This document shows, in pieces, positions 22,054 to 34,084 of a stretch of DNA of 64,000 nucleotides. The translations under genes and the position numbers were made by a program. The notes beneath the pieces are model-generated. The model worked only from the letters and a program-made list of their open reading frames with translations, was not told the DNA's origin and searched no databases. The first letter of the stretch is position 1. Every line of letters starts with the position of its first letter. The DNA is taken from the NCBI RefSeq assembly GCF_004379255.2, contig NC_056036.1, forward strand, positions 37,214,076-37,278,075, written 5' to 3'. The stretch is from Salvia splendens. Its lineage: Eukaryota > Streptophyta > Magnoliopsida > Lamiales > Lamiaceae.

Positions 22054-24244
22054 TTAGATGAAAACTGTGTTAAACTTCAAAGGTAACGTAACATTAACGA
22101 GGGAAAGATTTTCCAAGAAGCTGTTAAGAGCATGCATGTTCTCGAGTGTCTCGGTCAGAGTGCGGCTGTCGCTCCCGTCACACCTCAGGTGTTGCATCGG
22201 CCCGTGTAGAAGCTTGTTGACGATCCCTCTGCTGAGATCCTCAACACCCTTCTTTGTCTTCTTTGGAACATCGTCTCCCATTTTCGACAAGCATTTTTCC
22301 AGCTCTGCACCTCTTATTCTTTCAGCATATGCCCTCAGTTTCTTGATGGTTGGCACTGTCTCCAGTGAATCGCGCCAGGCTTCAAATTGCTTCGACTCTT
22401 CTGCTATAATGGCCTGAGCTTCCATTGCTTTACGTAGACGGTCTTCTTTATTAGCAGCGACGACCTCCTTAAGGTCATCCACATTGTACACTCGTGCAGT
22501 CTCGAGATCATTGAGACATGCACCTACGTTTCTTGGGACAGAGATGTCGACAAATAGCCTCAAACCCCCTGCGTTTGGAGAAACCGGGGGGAGGTCTACA
22601 ACGTGCTCTTTCAGAAACAGAGGAGTCTCCGATGCAGTGCTTGTGAAAACTACATCTGCTTGTGCGGTGCAAGTTAGCATCTCAGTAAGAGGTTTGTAGA
22701 TGATCTCAACATCCTTGATCTCCTCACGAATGGCAGAGACTCTGTCTTCACTTCGATTCACTACCACTATCTTCGTACACCCTTTGGCAGCCAAGTGTTT
22801 GATCACCAGCTTTCCCATTTTTCCTGCTCCAACAACTAAAATTCTAGCAGTGGAATGTGAGACTTCGGGGAGTTTCATCAAAGCCAACTCCACAGCAGCT
22901 GAGCTCACGGAAACTGCACCAGCTGCAATGTTCGTCTCGGTTCTAACCCGCTTCCCCACAGTGATCGCATGTTTAAAGAGACCGCTTATGTTCCGTCCAA
23001 ACCCCACTACTCCCTGCCCAACTTTAACTACTTGCTTCACTTGAGCCAGAATTTGACCTTCACCTAACACCAAGGAATCCAGTCCAGCCGACACTTCAAA
23101 GATGTGTTGAGTCGCATCTTGATCATAAAGTAGAAAACGGTGCTCACAGATCTCTGAAGATGGGATTCCACTAGTCTGACAAGCATACAATCTATCATGA
23201 GATTCACAACGATTGGTAGATACACATTCCCAAAGATCAAAGGGAAATGCGAAGTTCAATCATAAGACGCAAGTTATATAAAGATAACAAGTCTTAATAC
23301 GTAGTTTTTCCAGCCAAAGGTAACAGAAACGTCTTCCATAAACAGGTTTAGTATCAATGACAAAAACTAACATGAATGAGCTTGGTAAACTATAAACGTT
23401 TTAGCTGCCTATGCAAACAATGAAGAAATAGATACCTTGGACATCCATTCAGTGACTTCTTTAACCCCTCGGTGGCGAGAAAGAGCAACCACGTAGATTT
23501 CCATCCTGTTACAAGTACTCAGAACAGCGGCCTCTTCGATATGATTCAAATCACAGAGCTCGCTTATAGCTCTTGGCCACTCTGCCTCAGGGATAGCGAG
23601 TTTCTCCCGCATTTCAACAGGTGCAGTGTGGATACTCAGACCAATCACTGCAATGCTGCTTCTTTCTTTCGTGTATCCTGCAACCGAATCAAGATTGTGA
23701 TTTCAAGAATATCCCAATCTCCTAACAAAAATCATAAGAGGAGATACAAGCTGTTTTGTTGGCTAAGTATGATCATGATCAAATACTAAAGAGATTATCA
23801 ACTAATGTGAGAAAAATATGTGATTGAGTCCGAAAATAACTGACTAAATGATATTTTTACGATAAAATTAGATTAAGAAGACCTCCAAATCTTACTACAT
23901 GGATTAAACTCCCAATCAATTAAACTAAGCTACTGTGCCTAAATTAATTTCATCCCGTCCTAATAAAAGCGAAAAGGTAATAATTGTGAAAAAATGAGCT
24001 ACGAATTCATACTATCAGCGGCGGAGGCCTTGAGCTGTTCGAGAGCCGATAAGCTCGAAGCGGCATTTGCCGGGTCCGCCAGAGCGTCCGGCGCGGCCTC
24101 GCACTTGATCATTCCCCAGTTCCTCCTGATCGGCGCCGCTAGCCTGGATCGAGGAGCAGTGGATGAGGACATCGACGACGACGCCGTAGTTCTGACAGGC
24201 AAAGCTTCGAGCTTTGCCCTCACAAATGCAGTCGAAACAGACAT
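22054..24244 (-). CDS. HEMA1: Glutamyl-tRNA reductase, chloroplast (GluTR)
   Basis: Catalyses NADPH-dependent reduction of glutamyl-tRNA(Glu) to glutamate-1-semialdehyde, the committed step of chlorophyll and heme synthesis, in the plastid stroma. Three exons on the minus strand (24,244-24,013; 23,677-23,436; 23,175-22,054) with GT/AG introns splice cleanly into about 531 residues, close to the Arabidopsis length of 543. Residues 1-60 are a Ser/Ala/Arg-rich transit peptide. STCNR with the catalytic Cys at about 133 follows RYTKERSS and [15 protein letters not shown]. The NADPH loop VVGAGKMG is near 272-279, and the C-terminal helical dimerisation domain is complete. Plant HEMA genes have two introns at these positions. 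The symbol could be HEMA1 or a close paralogue. No damage seen. Confidence 0.95.
23178..23433 (-). other. HEMA intron 2
   Basis: The intron lies between the exon ending TGGATGTCCAAG at 23,436 and the exon starting ACTAGTGGAATC at 23,175 (full span 23,176-23,435). Donor GTATCT and acceptor TTGTCAG are canonical and phase 0. The apparent extension of the third-exon frame up to 23,259 is intronic. Confidence 0.85.
23678..24012 (-). other. HEMA intron 1
   Basis: Donor GTATGA after GCTGATA and acceptor TTGCAG before GATACACG. The join restores the conserved RYTKERSS motif across a split Arg codon, which supports both splice sites. Confidence 0.85.
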
Positions 24245-24500
24245 TTTTAACGGATAATATTGCGATGAATTGAGTGGAACTGAAGGAGAGAAAAATCGAG
24301 GGTTATGCAAGTGATTTTGATCTGACGCCGCAAAAATGTGGAGGGAGCTGCGGCCTCGTGGTTGAATTGGCAGTTTTATTTGTTTAATTTTGAGATAGAG
24401 TAGTTGTATTGGTTGGATTTCTTTGAGTTGTGATTGGCTGCTTTGGGCATGTTTTATCCACACTCCCCTCTTTTCATAATCTCTTCAATAAACATGTCAC
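24245..24500 (-). promoter_or_regulatory. Probable HEMA promoter and leader
   Basis: On the minus strand two CCAAT boxes (CAGCCAATCAC, ATCCAACCAATAC; plus positions about 24,405-24,436) and an I-box-like GGATAAAAC (about 24,452-24,460) lie 160-220 bases upstream of the ATG. HEMA1 genes are light-induced and such motifs occur in light-regulated promoters; function here is inference. Confidence 0.4.
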
Positions 24501-25986
24501 TAATTTGTTTTGACGAATAAATAAATTAAAAAATTGAATTACATAACATGCTTGGTCATACCAACGAGCAACCGACTCACGATAGTCGTGTATAAATCAA
24601 ATACAATTAAACTTGATCATATTCAAGAGTCTACTAATAAACAAAGTTCGAAGTTGTAAATATAGAACAAACACATATCCTCCTAAACTTGATATCACTA
24701 ATTTGTTAATAATTCATTCGGAAGTCGAAATGCAACTTATATATTAAGATATGAGACTTATGTAATTATTAGGTTTATCGACTTAAATATATTGGAGTAT
24801 TATAAAGTATAAATTCTTAACTGATCATATTAAATGAAGTTTATATCTTTCTTATACCTCATAGATGAGGGCATCCTAAATATTACTAGTATTATAGTAT
24901 CTTGATAACAAATTCCAATTCTTGTACATTTGCAAATGACATATGCTTTAGACTTAGATCTTTAAAGATGTTTGTATTATACTCCAACAAGCTTTTCAAC
25001 TCTCCAATAAGTAAACCCCCTCATATACAGTTTGATCATATTCTATATAATTAAATTGTAAAATTATGGTTATCATCCATGAGCGACAATGACATGGATG
25101 CCACGTCACTAATTTGTTTCATTAATTATTTGTTTTTTCTGGTTTTAAATTTCTGTCTACTTTCTCTTAAAAACGAACATTAACTTTTACATCTTCAATA
25201 AGGCTTCATCTTCTCGCCTCCATTATCATTTATCACAATCTGAGAGCTCTTGCTTCTTCAACCCAAAAAGAATATTTAACAAAACTTGAAATAGTTCGTT
25301 TGGATTTTAATTGCTCATTTAATAGTAAAGGTATCATGGTAATGTTAAAATTTCAAAGAGATTCAGATCTGAAATTGAAGGATGAAGCTTAGAAATAAAT
25401 ACATTTATAAGAAAATTGGATTATTCTCGTCTCTTCGTCGTCTTCGTTATCGGTGGAGAATTGTTTCTGGGATTATTTTGCCCCACTTTTACTGAGTTTT
25501 ATGCAACTAATTTTTTCATCATTAATGGAGATCTTCAAATCCTTCCTAAAATTTCGTGAGCCAAATAATTTCAGGAACAATACATTTGAAGTTGTATTAA
25601 AATCATTTTTTCCCTTTCACTATTAAAATGAGATTTTTCTACCAATCACAATAGTAGTTCTTCATTCTTTGTAAACTAATGAAAGAGATATTGTTTTTAA
25701 GTTACGCAGAAATAAAAGAGAGGAAAAGTTAAGAAGAGAATATGGAAAAAAAATTCAAAGTGTGCTTTGAAATTAATTGTTTTGCATAGAAGAATGAAAA
25801 TCTCATTTAGTATTAATGTTTTTGAAATTCTGTGCAAAAATTAAAATGGTGATGCGGAGATTGACCTGGTTGTAGATGAGAACGAAGAAAATTAGGTAGG
25901 TATGAAGAGAGAAGGACAGAGAATATTAAAATAAATAAATGAAAAATAAAGTTGATTACATTATTGCCACATCAGCAATAGCTTAA
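24501..25986. other. AT-rich intergenic stretch
   Basis: I find no gene, RNA gene or clear transposon end in these 1.5 kb. Confidence 0.5.
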
Positions 25987-26720
25987 GAGCATCTTCAATA
26001 GGTTAGGACGTCAAATAGCCCTCAAATAGTATTCACACTGCCACATCATCAGCACTACAATTCTCCTGCCACATCAGCTTGCCACATCAACTGGACATCA
26101 AATAGCCCTCACATAGCCTTCACACTACCTATCCACATCACTAATAACAATTATATAATTTAATTTACACTTGTATCAACATACGGAATTTAATTTACGA
26201 GACAAATACAGAAAATTTGAATAATAATATTAAAATTTAAAAAGTACATTAATTTTAAAAAAAAGTACAATAATATAAAAAAAGTACAAAAATTAAAAAG
26301 TACTGTAATTTAAAAAAATAAAACAAAATCACTCATCGCCGCCGTCCTCGTCTCCGTCGTCGCCGCCGCCTCCGTCGCCACCTACGCCGCGGCTATTCCC
26401 GCCGGTGTCCCTCCTCATCGCCTCCAATTCTTCACGCTGGCTCTGGAGCAATACACGAAGAAAATCCTTCAACGCGCGTATATATAGTGTTTTCGAAAAA
26501 TAAAAAAAAAATTTAAATCCGACGCCCGTTTGGCGCCGATCCGGGACGCACAATGGCGCCCGTGAGGATCGGCGTCAGAACCGGCGTCAGCGCGGGAATC
26601 GGCATGGCGACGCCGATTTTGACACCGATTTCGCCCACGCCGGTTCCAATGGTTCGGCGTCAAACCGGAGTGGGCGAAAAATCGGCGTCGCGGTGGTGAC
26701 GCCGGTTATTGGAGATGCTA
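25987..26720 (-). mobile_element. Deleted PIF/Harbinger element
   Basis: GAGCATCTTCAATAGG at the left and ttattggagatgcta at the right, with TAA on both sides. The interior keeps an AT-rich middle, a short Gly/Asp-rich minus-strand frame (26,329-26,460, with QSQREELEAMRRD) that resembles an ORF1 C-terminus, and a GC-rich subterminal zone with repeated ggcgtc motifs. It has no complete gene. Confidence 0.7.
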
Positions 26721-26739
26721 TAAATATCGCTCACAATAG

Positions 26740-26896
26740 GCGAGAAAAAATTTAGTGGACCATCCACGTCACATAGGCATGATGAGGTGGTATATCCTAC
26801 CAATTATTTTTTGACATATGGAAATATGAAGGAACCAACATCCAACTAGACATACAATAATTTTGGAAACATTCATTCTACCACTATTATAGAAAA
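26740..26896 (-). repeat. Intact copy of the sequence interrupted by Copia A
   Basis: The reverse complement of this segment reads straight through tgttggttccttcatatttc. The same text is split by Copia A: the left part is at 29,274-29,346 and the right part at 38,857-38,945. It therefore serves as an in-window empty-site reference. Confidence 0.85.
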
Positions 26897-27053
26897 TTAC
26901 TCCATAATCTTAAATATGGAAATTACTTCTATACACTAGATTGCAATTTATATATACACAATATAATAAAATAACCTTACATTAGTACAACACTTGTCAG
27001 TAGTATTTTTTATGGGGTATGAATTTCTGTTTTCATTTTGGGTATATATAGTA

Positions 27054-27306
27054 TTCAACGTCTATGATTAATTGACACCATTTATGTTTTTCGTCTGTAC
27101 GCAAATAATTGACACCCTTATTTTTTTTATAATTTTTGGCAAACCTCACATTCCACTAATTTACCATACTCACGTTTTATTATAAAACTAATATATAAAA
27201 ATAGGACTCGCATTCCACTAACCTTTTCAACTCACTTCCTAGTTCCTACTATATTTCTTAAAACTCGCGTCAAGTCAAAAGGATTCAATTAATCGTGGAC
27301 GGATAG
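27054..27306. mobile_element. Degraded Stowaway-type MITE
   Basis: Shares the family core (attataaaactaatatataaaaatagg) with 8524-8789. The ends, tattcaacgtctatgattaa and taatcgtggacggatag, are weakly inverted and sit next to TA. Confidence 0.5.
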
Positions 27307-27462
27307 TATGACTATAATTTAATTTTTATTTGCATATTAAGCTATTGCATGAGTAGATATATAATCGTTTATATACACTAAAACAATATTTGAAAATTTA
27401 AATTATGGTCAATACTTTTTAAAATTTATGTAAAATTTTCAATTATATATATATATATATAT

Positions 27463-29093
27463 AGGGAAGCGTTATTCTCCTTTTCACATGTTAGATCCTT
27501 TTTCCTTCTTAATATTACGCGTTAGATCTAAGGCATCAACGGATCAGATTGATTCTATAAAACTAGTTCCGTGTTGCATTATAGAAGGTGGTTGTATGCA
27601 TTACAGGGTTATTATTGACATTTGACGGAAAAGTAACTGCCACATTTTGGTATCTGCGAATAATGCACCACATGGTCACGAGTAATGCATATAATTGACT
27701 ATATAATGCACAATATGTGAACTGCAATGCATACGAATAAGATGTACCATGTTATGATGTTTGGACACACGTTTCTTGTTTCCCCTAAGGGTTTAATAAG
27801 CTTAGGGGCTAGGGTATAGTACGTAGACACGTATGTAATCTTCACATGGTAACGAGTAATGGATATAATTGACTATATAATGCACAATTTGTGAACTGCA
27901 ATGCATACGAACAAGATGTGCTATGTTATGATGTTTGACACACGTTTCTTGTTTCCCCTAAGGGTTTAATAAGCTTAGGGGCTAGGGTATAGTACGTACG
28001 CATTAATAACAAATTATAAAACGATACGAATAATTCACCAAATTGTCACGAGTAATGGGTGTTATTAACTATATAATGCACAATATGTGAACTGCAATGC
28101 ATACGAATAAGATGTACCATGTTATGATGTTTGACACACGTTTCTTGTTTCCCTAAGGGTTTAATAAGCTTAGGGGCTAGGGTATAGTACGTAGACATTA
28201 CTAACAAATTGTTGTTATTGGAATATACGTAAGTGCATTATTTGGTTTAGGTAGTGCATTATGTAGCTGTTAATTGTCATTATCTCAGTATATTATGCAT
28301 TATTAGAGGTATTGTGTATATGGGTTAATCAACGGATTAAAGATTACATACGTGTATTTAGTAATGTCTACGTACTATACCCTAGCCCCTAAGCTTATTA
28401 ATCCCTTAGGGGAAACAAGAAACGTGTGTCAAACATCATAACATGATACATCTTATTCGTATGCATTGCAGTTCACATATTGTGCATTATATAGTTAATA
28501 ACATCCATTACTCGTGACAATTTGGTGAATTATTCGTATCGTTTTATAATTTATTATTAATGCGTACGTACTATACCCTAGCCCCTAAGCTTATTAAACC
28601 CTTAGGGGAAACAATAAACGTGTGTCAAACATAATAACACAGCACATCTTGTTCGTATGCATTGCAATTCACAAATTGTGCATTATATAGTCAATTATAT
28701 GCATTACTCGTTACCATGTGAAGATTACATACATGTCTACGTACTATACCCTAGCCCCTAAGCTTATTAAACCCTTAGGGGAAACAAGAAACGTGTGTCA
28801 AACATCATAACACAGCACATCTTGTTCGTATGCATTGCAGTTCACATATTGTGCATTATATAGGCAATTATATGCATTACTCGTGACCATGTGGTGCATT
28901 ATTCGTAGCGGTTTCCAGCCTAGATTAGATTACTATTGTACCCTCATAATGCACAAAATAGGACAAATAATGCAACACGGGATTAATTACCCAATGTTGA
29001 TCTTGACCGTCCACTTCTCTAATCTAATGGCTGATATTAAGAAGGAAAAAGGAGGAAATATAGGAAAAGGAAATGAATACATCCCTATATATA
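27463..29093. mobile_element. Large palindromic (fold-back) MULE-like element
   Basis: Outer inverted repeats: left tatatagggaagcgttattc with ccttcttaatatta; right gatattaagaaggaaaaagg ending catccctatata. Inside, arms of about 550 bp (27,655-28,205 and 28,365-28,905) are near-perfect reverse complements round a 160-bp centre. Each arm holds three copies, 173-196 bases apart, of a unit containing acacgtttcttgtttcccct, aagggtttaataagcttagg and gggtatagtacgta. The spacers also pair in mirror order. No coding capacity; the superfamily assignment rests on the end sequence style and is tentative. Confidence 0.75.
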
Positions 29094-29346
29094 TATATCT
29101 ATATTTATACATAAACAAGAAAAAGGAAATCATATCCATAAAATAATATTAACAAGTGTTATAAGATTTTTTTTATTGACTGTATATACTCCATGATATA
29201 TTTATATTATACGCATATGTATAAATATGCAATATATATAGGAGGTGAAAATATATTGGTAATGTCAAGATTGTGCAATTTTCTATAATAGAGGTAGAAT
29301 GAATGTTTTCTAAATTATTATTGTATGTCTAGTTGCATGTTGGTTC

Positions 29347-29610
29347 TGTCAAAGCATATCAAATAAGATATTCCCTCCAAGAGAGAAGATCACAGAATTA
29401 ATTGATTGATACAATTACATAATAGCCTAGAATAGATTGATCACAATTGTGATCCTTTCCATAGTTAGGGAACGGTTTTTCCGTATATATTTAGAGGCTA
29501 CAAATCATTGTAATTCATTCAATTGGAATACAATACATCTTCTACTCATATCTTCTACTTACAATCTTTTCGCCAATATGATCTGCCTCTCTCGATTACC
29601 ATCGTCAAGA
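29347..29610 (+). repeat. 5' LTR of Copia A
   Basis: Matches 38,593-38,856 over its whole length with about 7 substitutions. The end is placed at GTCAAGA because the same AGA is present in both LTRs and the adjoining right flank then gives the duplication ggctc; a conventional TG...CA reading would end three bases earlier. Confidence 0.85.
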
Positions 29611-29811
29611 TGGTATCAGAGCAGGTCGATTCAATCTTGAGACTCAGAACAATATCATCATCGTCTCAAGTACCTTTCATGGCCTTTAAACCTTGCAAAA
29701 ACAGCCAACATACACGATGTCAGAAACCCCAAAAACCAACAGCCCCATAACACTTTCTGCTGAACAATTCATAGAATTCTTGAGACAATCCACCCAGAAT
29801 CATTAGGTGAT

Positions 29812-30971
29812 GTGAATCTGAAAACCAAGCTCGACGGGGAAAACTACCCCCTATGGGCGAAACTGATGAGCCGAGCCATCGGAGGGAAGGGTTTGACATC
29901 TCACATTTCTAGAGTTTCAAACCCTCCTTCACCGACGACCCAAATTATACAAGGTGGCAGCAACGAGATCACTGTTGCTTCAACTGGATCATCAATAACA
30001 TCGATGCCAACCTCGTAAACGAGGTCTCCCAATACGAAACGGCCCAAGATCTGTGGGAAAACTTGGCCATTATGTACGGAAGTGGCGCCGACCCATTCCA
30101 AATCTCAGACCTGCACAAACAAGCATACGGGATGAGACAAGGAAACTTATCGCTGGAAAGTCTATGGCAAAAATTCCTAGACCTATGGATCTTCATCGAT
30201 AGCAGAGATCCAAATCCGATGGACACGCCGTCCTCCATCGAAAAATACAACCAGAATACCCAACGACGCCAGTTGTATCAGTTCATATGGGCGCTCGACG
30301 ACAGATACGACAAGATCAAGAGAGAGATCCTGAACATGGACCCCATCCCAACAGCCAGAAAATCCTATGGATTGGTCAGACGGGAGGCCGTCAACGAGAA
30401 GCTAATGAACCCAGAAACAAAGGATTCTGGAGTCGGGGTCGGACTTGCAACCTTCGACCGAAACAGAACCCATTCGGCCCTGAACCAGCCACCAGCCAAA
30501 CTTTACCAGCGAGACGAAGATAAGAGCAAGATGGTGTGCACTCACTGTGGGGGTAAAAAGCACACGAAAGATACGTGCTTTCATCTCCACGGATTCCCAG
30601 AATGGTGGGAAGAAATGAAGAAGGCTCGCCAACAAAAAAATGCTCACCTGAACAACGGCGGCGGCGAAGGGAGAGCGGCAGCAGCCATCACCACCGGGGA
30701 CCGAGCCACCTACCCCAATACATCACCGGGGGTCGGCGTCGGTTCACCAACGGTAAATGGAGGCGACGACAAAAACTCAGCGGCTACGGAGGAGAGAACC
30801 GTGGCTTCTGCGTCAATCTCAAGAGTATGGTCGGAAGGTAATTTGACGGGAGACACCGGTGACAGGCGACTCACCGTGGCGGCGAGGATCCCCACTGGAG
30901 GAAGTCAAGCGGCTAGGGTTCCAGATTGGACGGCGGCTAGGGTTTTTGAATTGGGGGGCATTTTCCCCTAA
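29812..30971 (+). pseudogene. Copia A gag
   Basis: LKTKLDGENYPLWAKLMSRA (29,818-29,880) is the start of a Copia gag; the frame shifts near 29,950-30,060 and continues to 30,971. The capsid part (QISDLHKQAYGMRQGNLS, LYQFIWALDDRYDKIKREI) is followed by a zinc knuckle (CTHCGGKKHTKDTCFHLHG, about 30,538-30,594). After about 30,620 it becomes Gly/Ala-rich. The initiating ATG is not evident. Confidence 0.85.
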
Positions 30972-31262
30972 ATTATACAAGTCCTGTAATCCCTCATATT
31001 GACCCCTCTAAACCCATAAAACCTCCGCCTAAACCCCCAAATTTTTCAAAATCCCAGATTGAACCCCGAAAACACAAATCCTCCCAGAAAACTCCCCAAA
31101 ACCACATTCTGACCCCCGAAACCAAAAATTACCCAACATTTGCCCCCTGGAAAATCGGAAATTACAGTCCGAACCCCACACATCGAAAACTTTATACATT
31201 GCACCCCAAACTTCTGGAAAATTAGAAATCCTACCCTCTATACCTTGCAAAAATACCTTTGA
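30972..31262 (+). other. C-rich non-coding insert within Copia A
   Basis: About 290 bases of repeated short C and A blocks (aacccccaaa, accccgaaa and similar) lie between gag and protease. No plus-strand frame is open throughout and I recognise no domain. It may be slippage expansion of the gag-protease linker. Confidence 0.5.
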
Positions 31263-32996
31263 CGCCTTAGCCTGTTCCTCTATGTCCCAAACAGGCCCGA
31301 AAGATACCCACTGGATTTTTTATTCAGGGCAACAGACACAATGTCATTTGAGGCTTCCGATTTTTTGACCATTTCCAAATCCACCAAATCCTATGTCCAA
31401 ACAGCCAGTGGGGATCTAGCTCGAGTCCACGGGGCCGGAACAATCAACATCTCGCCCACTCTACGCCTCTCTAACTGTCTTTTTGTACCATCATTTTCAC
31501 ATAAGCTCCTATCTATTAGTCACGTGACTAAGGAGCTTCATTGTAAATTACTAATGCAGCCCAAATTTTGCATGTTACAAGATATCAAGACGGGGACGAT
31601 AGTTGGGCGTGGCACTGAGCGCCGAGGACTGTACTATGTGGACGAGATAGCCCAACAGAGTGTCGCGATGCTGACTCACGGACCGACAGACATGCAGGCT
31701 TGGCTTTGGCATCGTCGGTTAGGACACCCATCCATAGGATATCTTCGCATGCTTTATCCTAAGTTAGTTACTTCTATGAATTCTTTTCATTGTGAAACTT
31801 GTCCGTTAGCCAAAAGCCACAGATACACTTTTAAGTTAAACAATACTAGAATGACAAAACCTTTTGCTTTGATACATTCTGATGTGTGGGGCCCTGCTCC
31901 TGTTGTTGGGGGTTAAGGTTCTCGCTATTTTGTGCTATTTATTGATGATTATTCTCGTATGAATTGGATATATTTTTTGAAAAATAAGTCTGACGTTTCT
32001 GAAAAATTCACCGAATTGTACACCCTAGTCCAAACACAGTATAACCAAAAGATTCAAATCCTTAGGTCAGATAACGGGGGGGGGGGGGGGGAATTTGTCA
32101 ACACAAAAATGCAAGACTTTTTTCAGGAAAATGGACTAGTTCATCAAACATCTTGTGCATACACACCAGAACAAAATGGGGTAGCAGAAAGGAAAAATCG
32201 ATATATCCTTGAAATTAGCAGAGCCCTTTTAATTGAGTCCAAAATACCCAAATCTTTCTGGCCTGAAGCTATTGCTACTGCGGTCTACCTAATGAACCAT
32301 TTGCCCACTGGGATTCTAGAATTCAAATCACCATTGGATCTTTTCTCCCAACATTTCGAACTACCTTCTTCCTTGACTCTAGAACCTCGGGTGTTCAGGT
32401 GTACTGTCTTCGTCCACATCCCTAAACAAGACCGTACCAAATTTTCCTCATGTGCCCTCAAATGCGTCTTCCTTGGATATGGCAAAAATCAGAAATGGTA
32501 CAGATGTTACGACCCAACCACTAGGAACATGCACACCACTATGAATTGTGATTTAGTGGAGGACGAGTATTTCTATAGCCACTCTAGAGGTCAGGGGGAG
32601 ACACAACCATCAGATAATCATCCGAACTGTGACCTACTAAATTGGCTACCTACACCCATACCTAACACTGACCCAAGGGAAAACCAATCAGGGGGAGATC
32701 CAAAGTCAAGTCATGTCACAGACGTTAGTTTAACAGAGGAAGTTAGCGACACCGCCGGGCCGTCATATCCTGTAGTGCAGAACGAGGAGCAAAGTGGTAT
32801 TGACCAAACATCAACCCCGTCCTCGATTCCTGAGGTAATTAGTTCCAATAATGATGATAATGTGTCCTTGGGAAACACTAACCTTGATAGGAACAATGGA
32901 GTCGAATGTGAGGCCAGTGGCGGATGTACGGAACAACCGTACGAGTCGCCCACTAGAAGTACAAGAGGAGTTCCACCTCGGAGATACTCACCATAA
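31263..32996 (+). pseudogene. Copia A protease and integrase
   Basis: The protease motif is changed: WIFYSG at 31,312-31,329 has Tyr where the catalytic Asp of DSG is expected, and the frame shifts right after. The pre-integrase zinc region (HRRLGHPS, CETCPLAKSH) and the integrase start (HSDVWGPAP) are readable to TAA at 31,914-31,916. The integrase continues at 31,932 with FIDDYSRMNWIYF, LRSDNG and PEQNGVAERKNR. A 16-G run at 32,076-32,091 adds extra Gly codons. Stop at 32,994-32,996. Confidence 0.85.
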
Positions 32997-33587
32997 TGGA
33001 AAGGTAGAAAGGCCATATATGCAGTAGCCAATACCACACAAGGCAGGCTATCCGAAATTGCCCGAGCATTCGAAGCTGCCCTGTACGAGGAGGAAGAAAT
33101 TCCCCAATCCTTCGAAGAAGCATCAAAACATAGACATTGGAGGGAAGCCAAGAAGAAGGAGATAAATGTCCTCGTCGAAAATGGAACATGGGAGAAATGC
33201 ACTTTGCCTACTGGGAAGAAGCCAGTTGGATGTCGGTGGATTTTCACCATCAAAAGGAGAGCAGATGGTTCAATCGAGAGATATAAGGCAAGACTTGTGG
33301 CGAAATGATACACACAAGTGTATGGAAAGATTATGAAGAAACCTTCTCTCCTGTTGCAAAGTTAAACATTGTTCGTGCTTTACTGTCTTTAGCAGCGTGC
33401 AAAGATTGGCCTCTACACCAGTTTGACGTCACTAATGCCTTTCTTCATGGGGAATTGGAAGAGAATAAGGAAGTCTATATGGAAGTGCCTCCTGGTTTTT
33501 CAGCAGAATTCGAAACAGGCAAAGTTTGTCGGCTAAGGAAAACACTGTACGAGCTAAAGCAATCACCAAGAGTCTGGTTTGGGAGGT
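32997..33587 (+). pseudogene. Copia A reverse transcriptase, 5' part
   Basis: After the stop at 32,994 the frame continues through HWREAKKKEINVLVENGTWE, GCRWIFTIKRRADGSIERYK and ARLVAK, then TGA at 33,306-33,308. The rest (YEETFSPVAKLNIVRALLSL to LYELKQSPRVWFGR) is open until it is cut by Copia B at 33,588. Confidence 0.88.
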
Positions 33588-34084
33588 TGTTAAGATTGGA
33601 TGACTAAACCGATCAACAACGAAGAACACTTTCTTCTCCGAGAACTCAAACGAGCAAAACCAAAAATATGAAAAATTGCAGAAGTAAATGGACACAACTG
33701 TTTACGTGGTTCGGCTCAATCGAACCTACGTCCACGGGAGAATCACGGACACTTTATTTCAAGGATTGCAATTGCACAATAACAAGAATGCATTCTAGAA
33801 TCGATAGTTCACTCTTCACTCAAGAACTCTCATCAAGAACAAAGATGAAATCCCTAATCGACTCCTCACAAAGACAATGCACACTCTCTTGATCTGTTGT
33901 AGTTGTTATGAGCTGTTATCATGGCTCCTTGGACTCTTAAACCATCCCAACCGCTTTCACATCCGAGCTTACCGTTGATAGCCGTTGCAACCAACTTTTG
34001 AAACTGCACTCTCAGATTTTGCTATTCAGTCCCTGAACTTTTCTCGGTTATTCATTTAAGTATCCACTTTCAACAAATCTCCAC

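Noticed and set aside
28150..28430. CCCTAA/TTAGGG motifs as interstitial telomere repeats
   Set aside because: The motifs are single and imperfect within a longer unit, not tandem heptamers.
27655..28905. The 3+3 repeat array as a CRISPR array
   Set aside because: Repeat units are about 180 bp and inverted in the second half, the spacers are themselves repeated, and the genome is eukaryotic.
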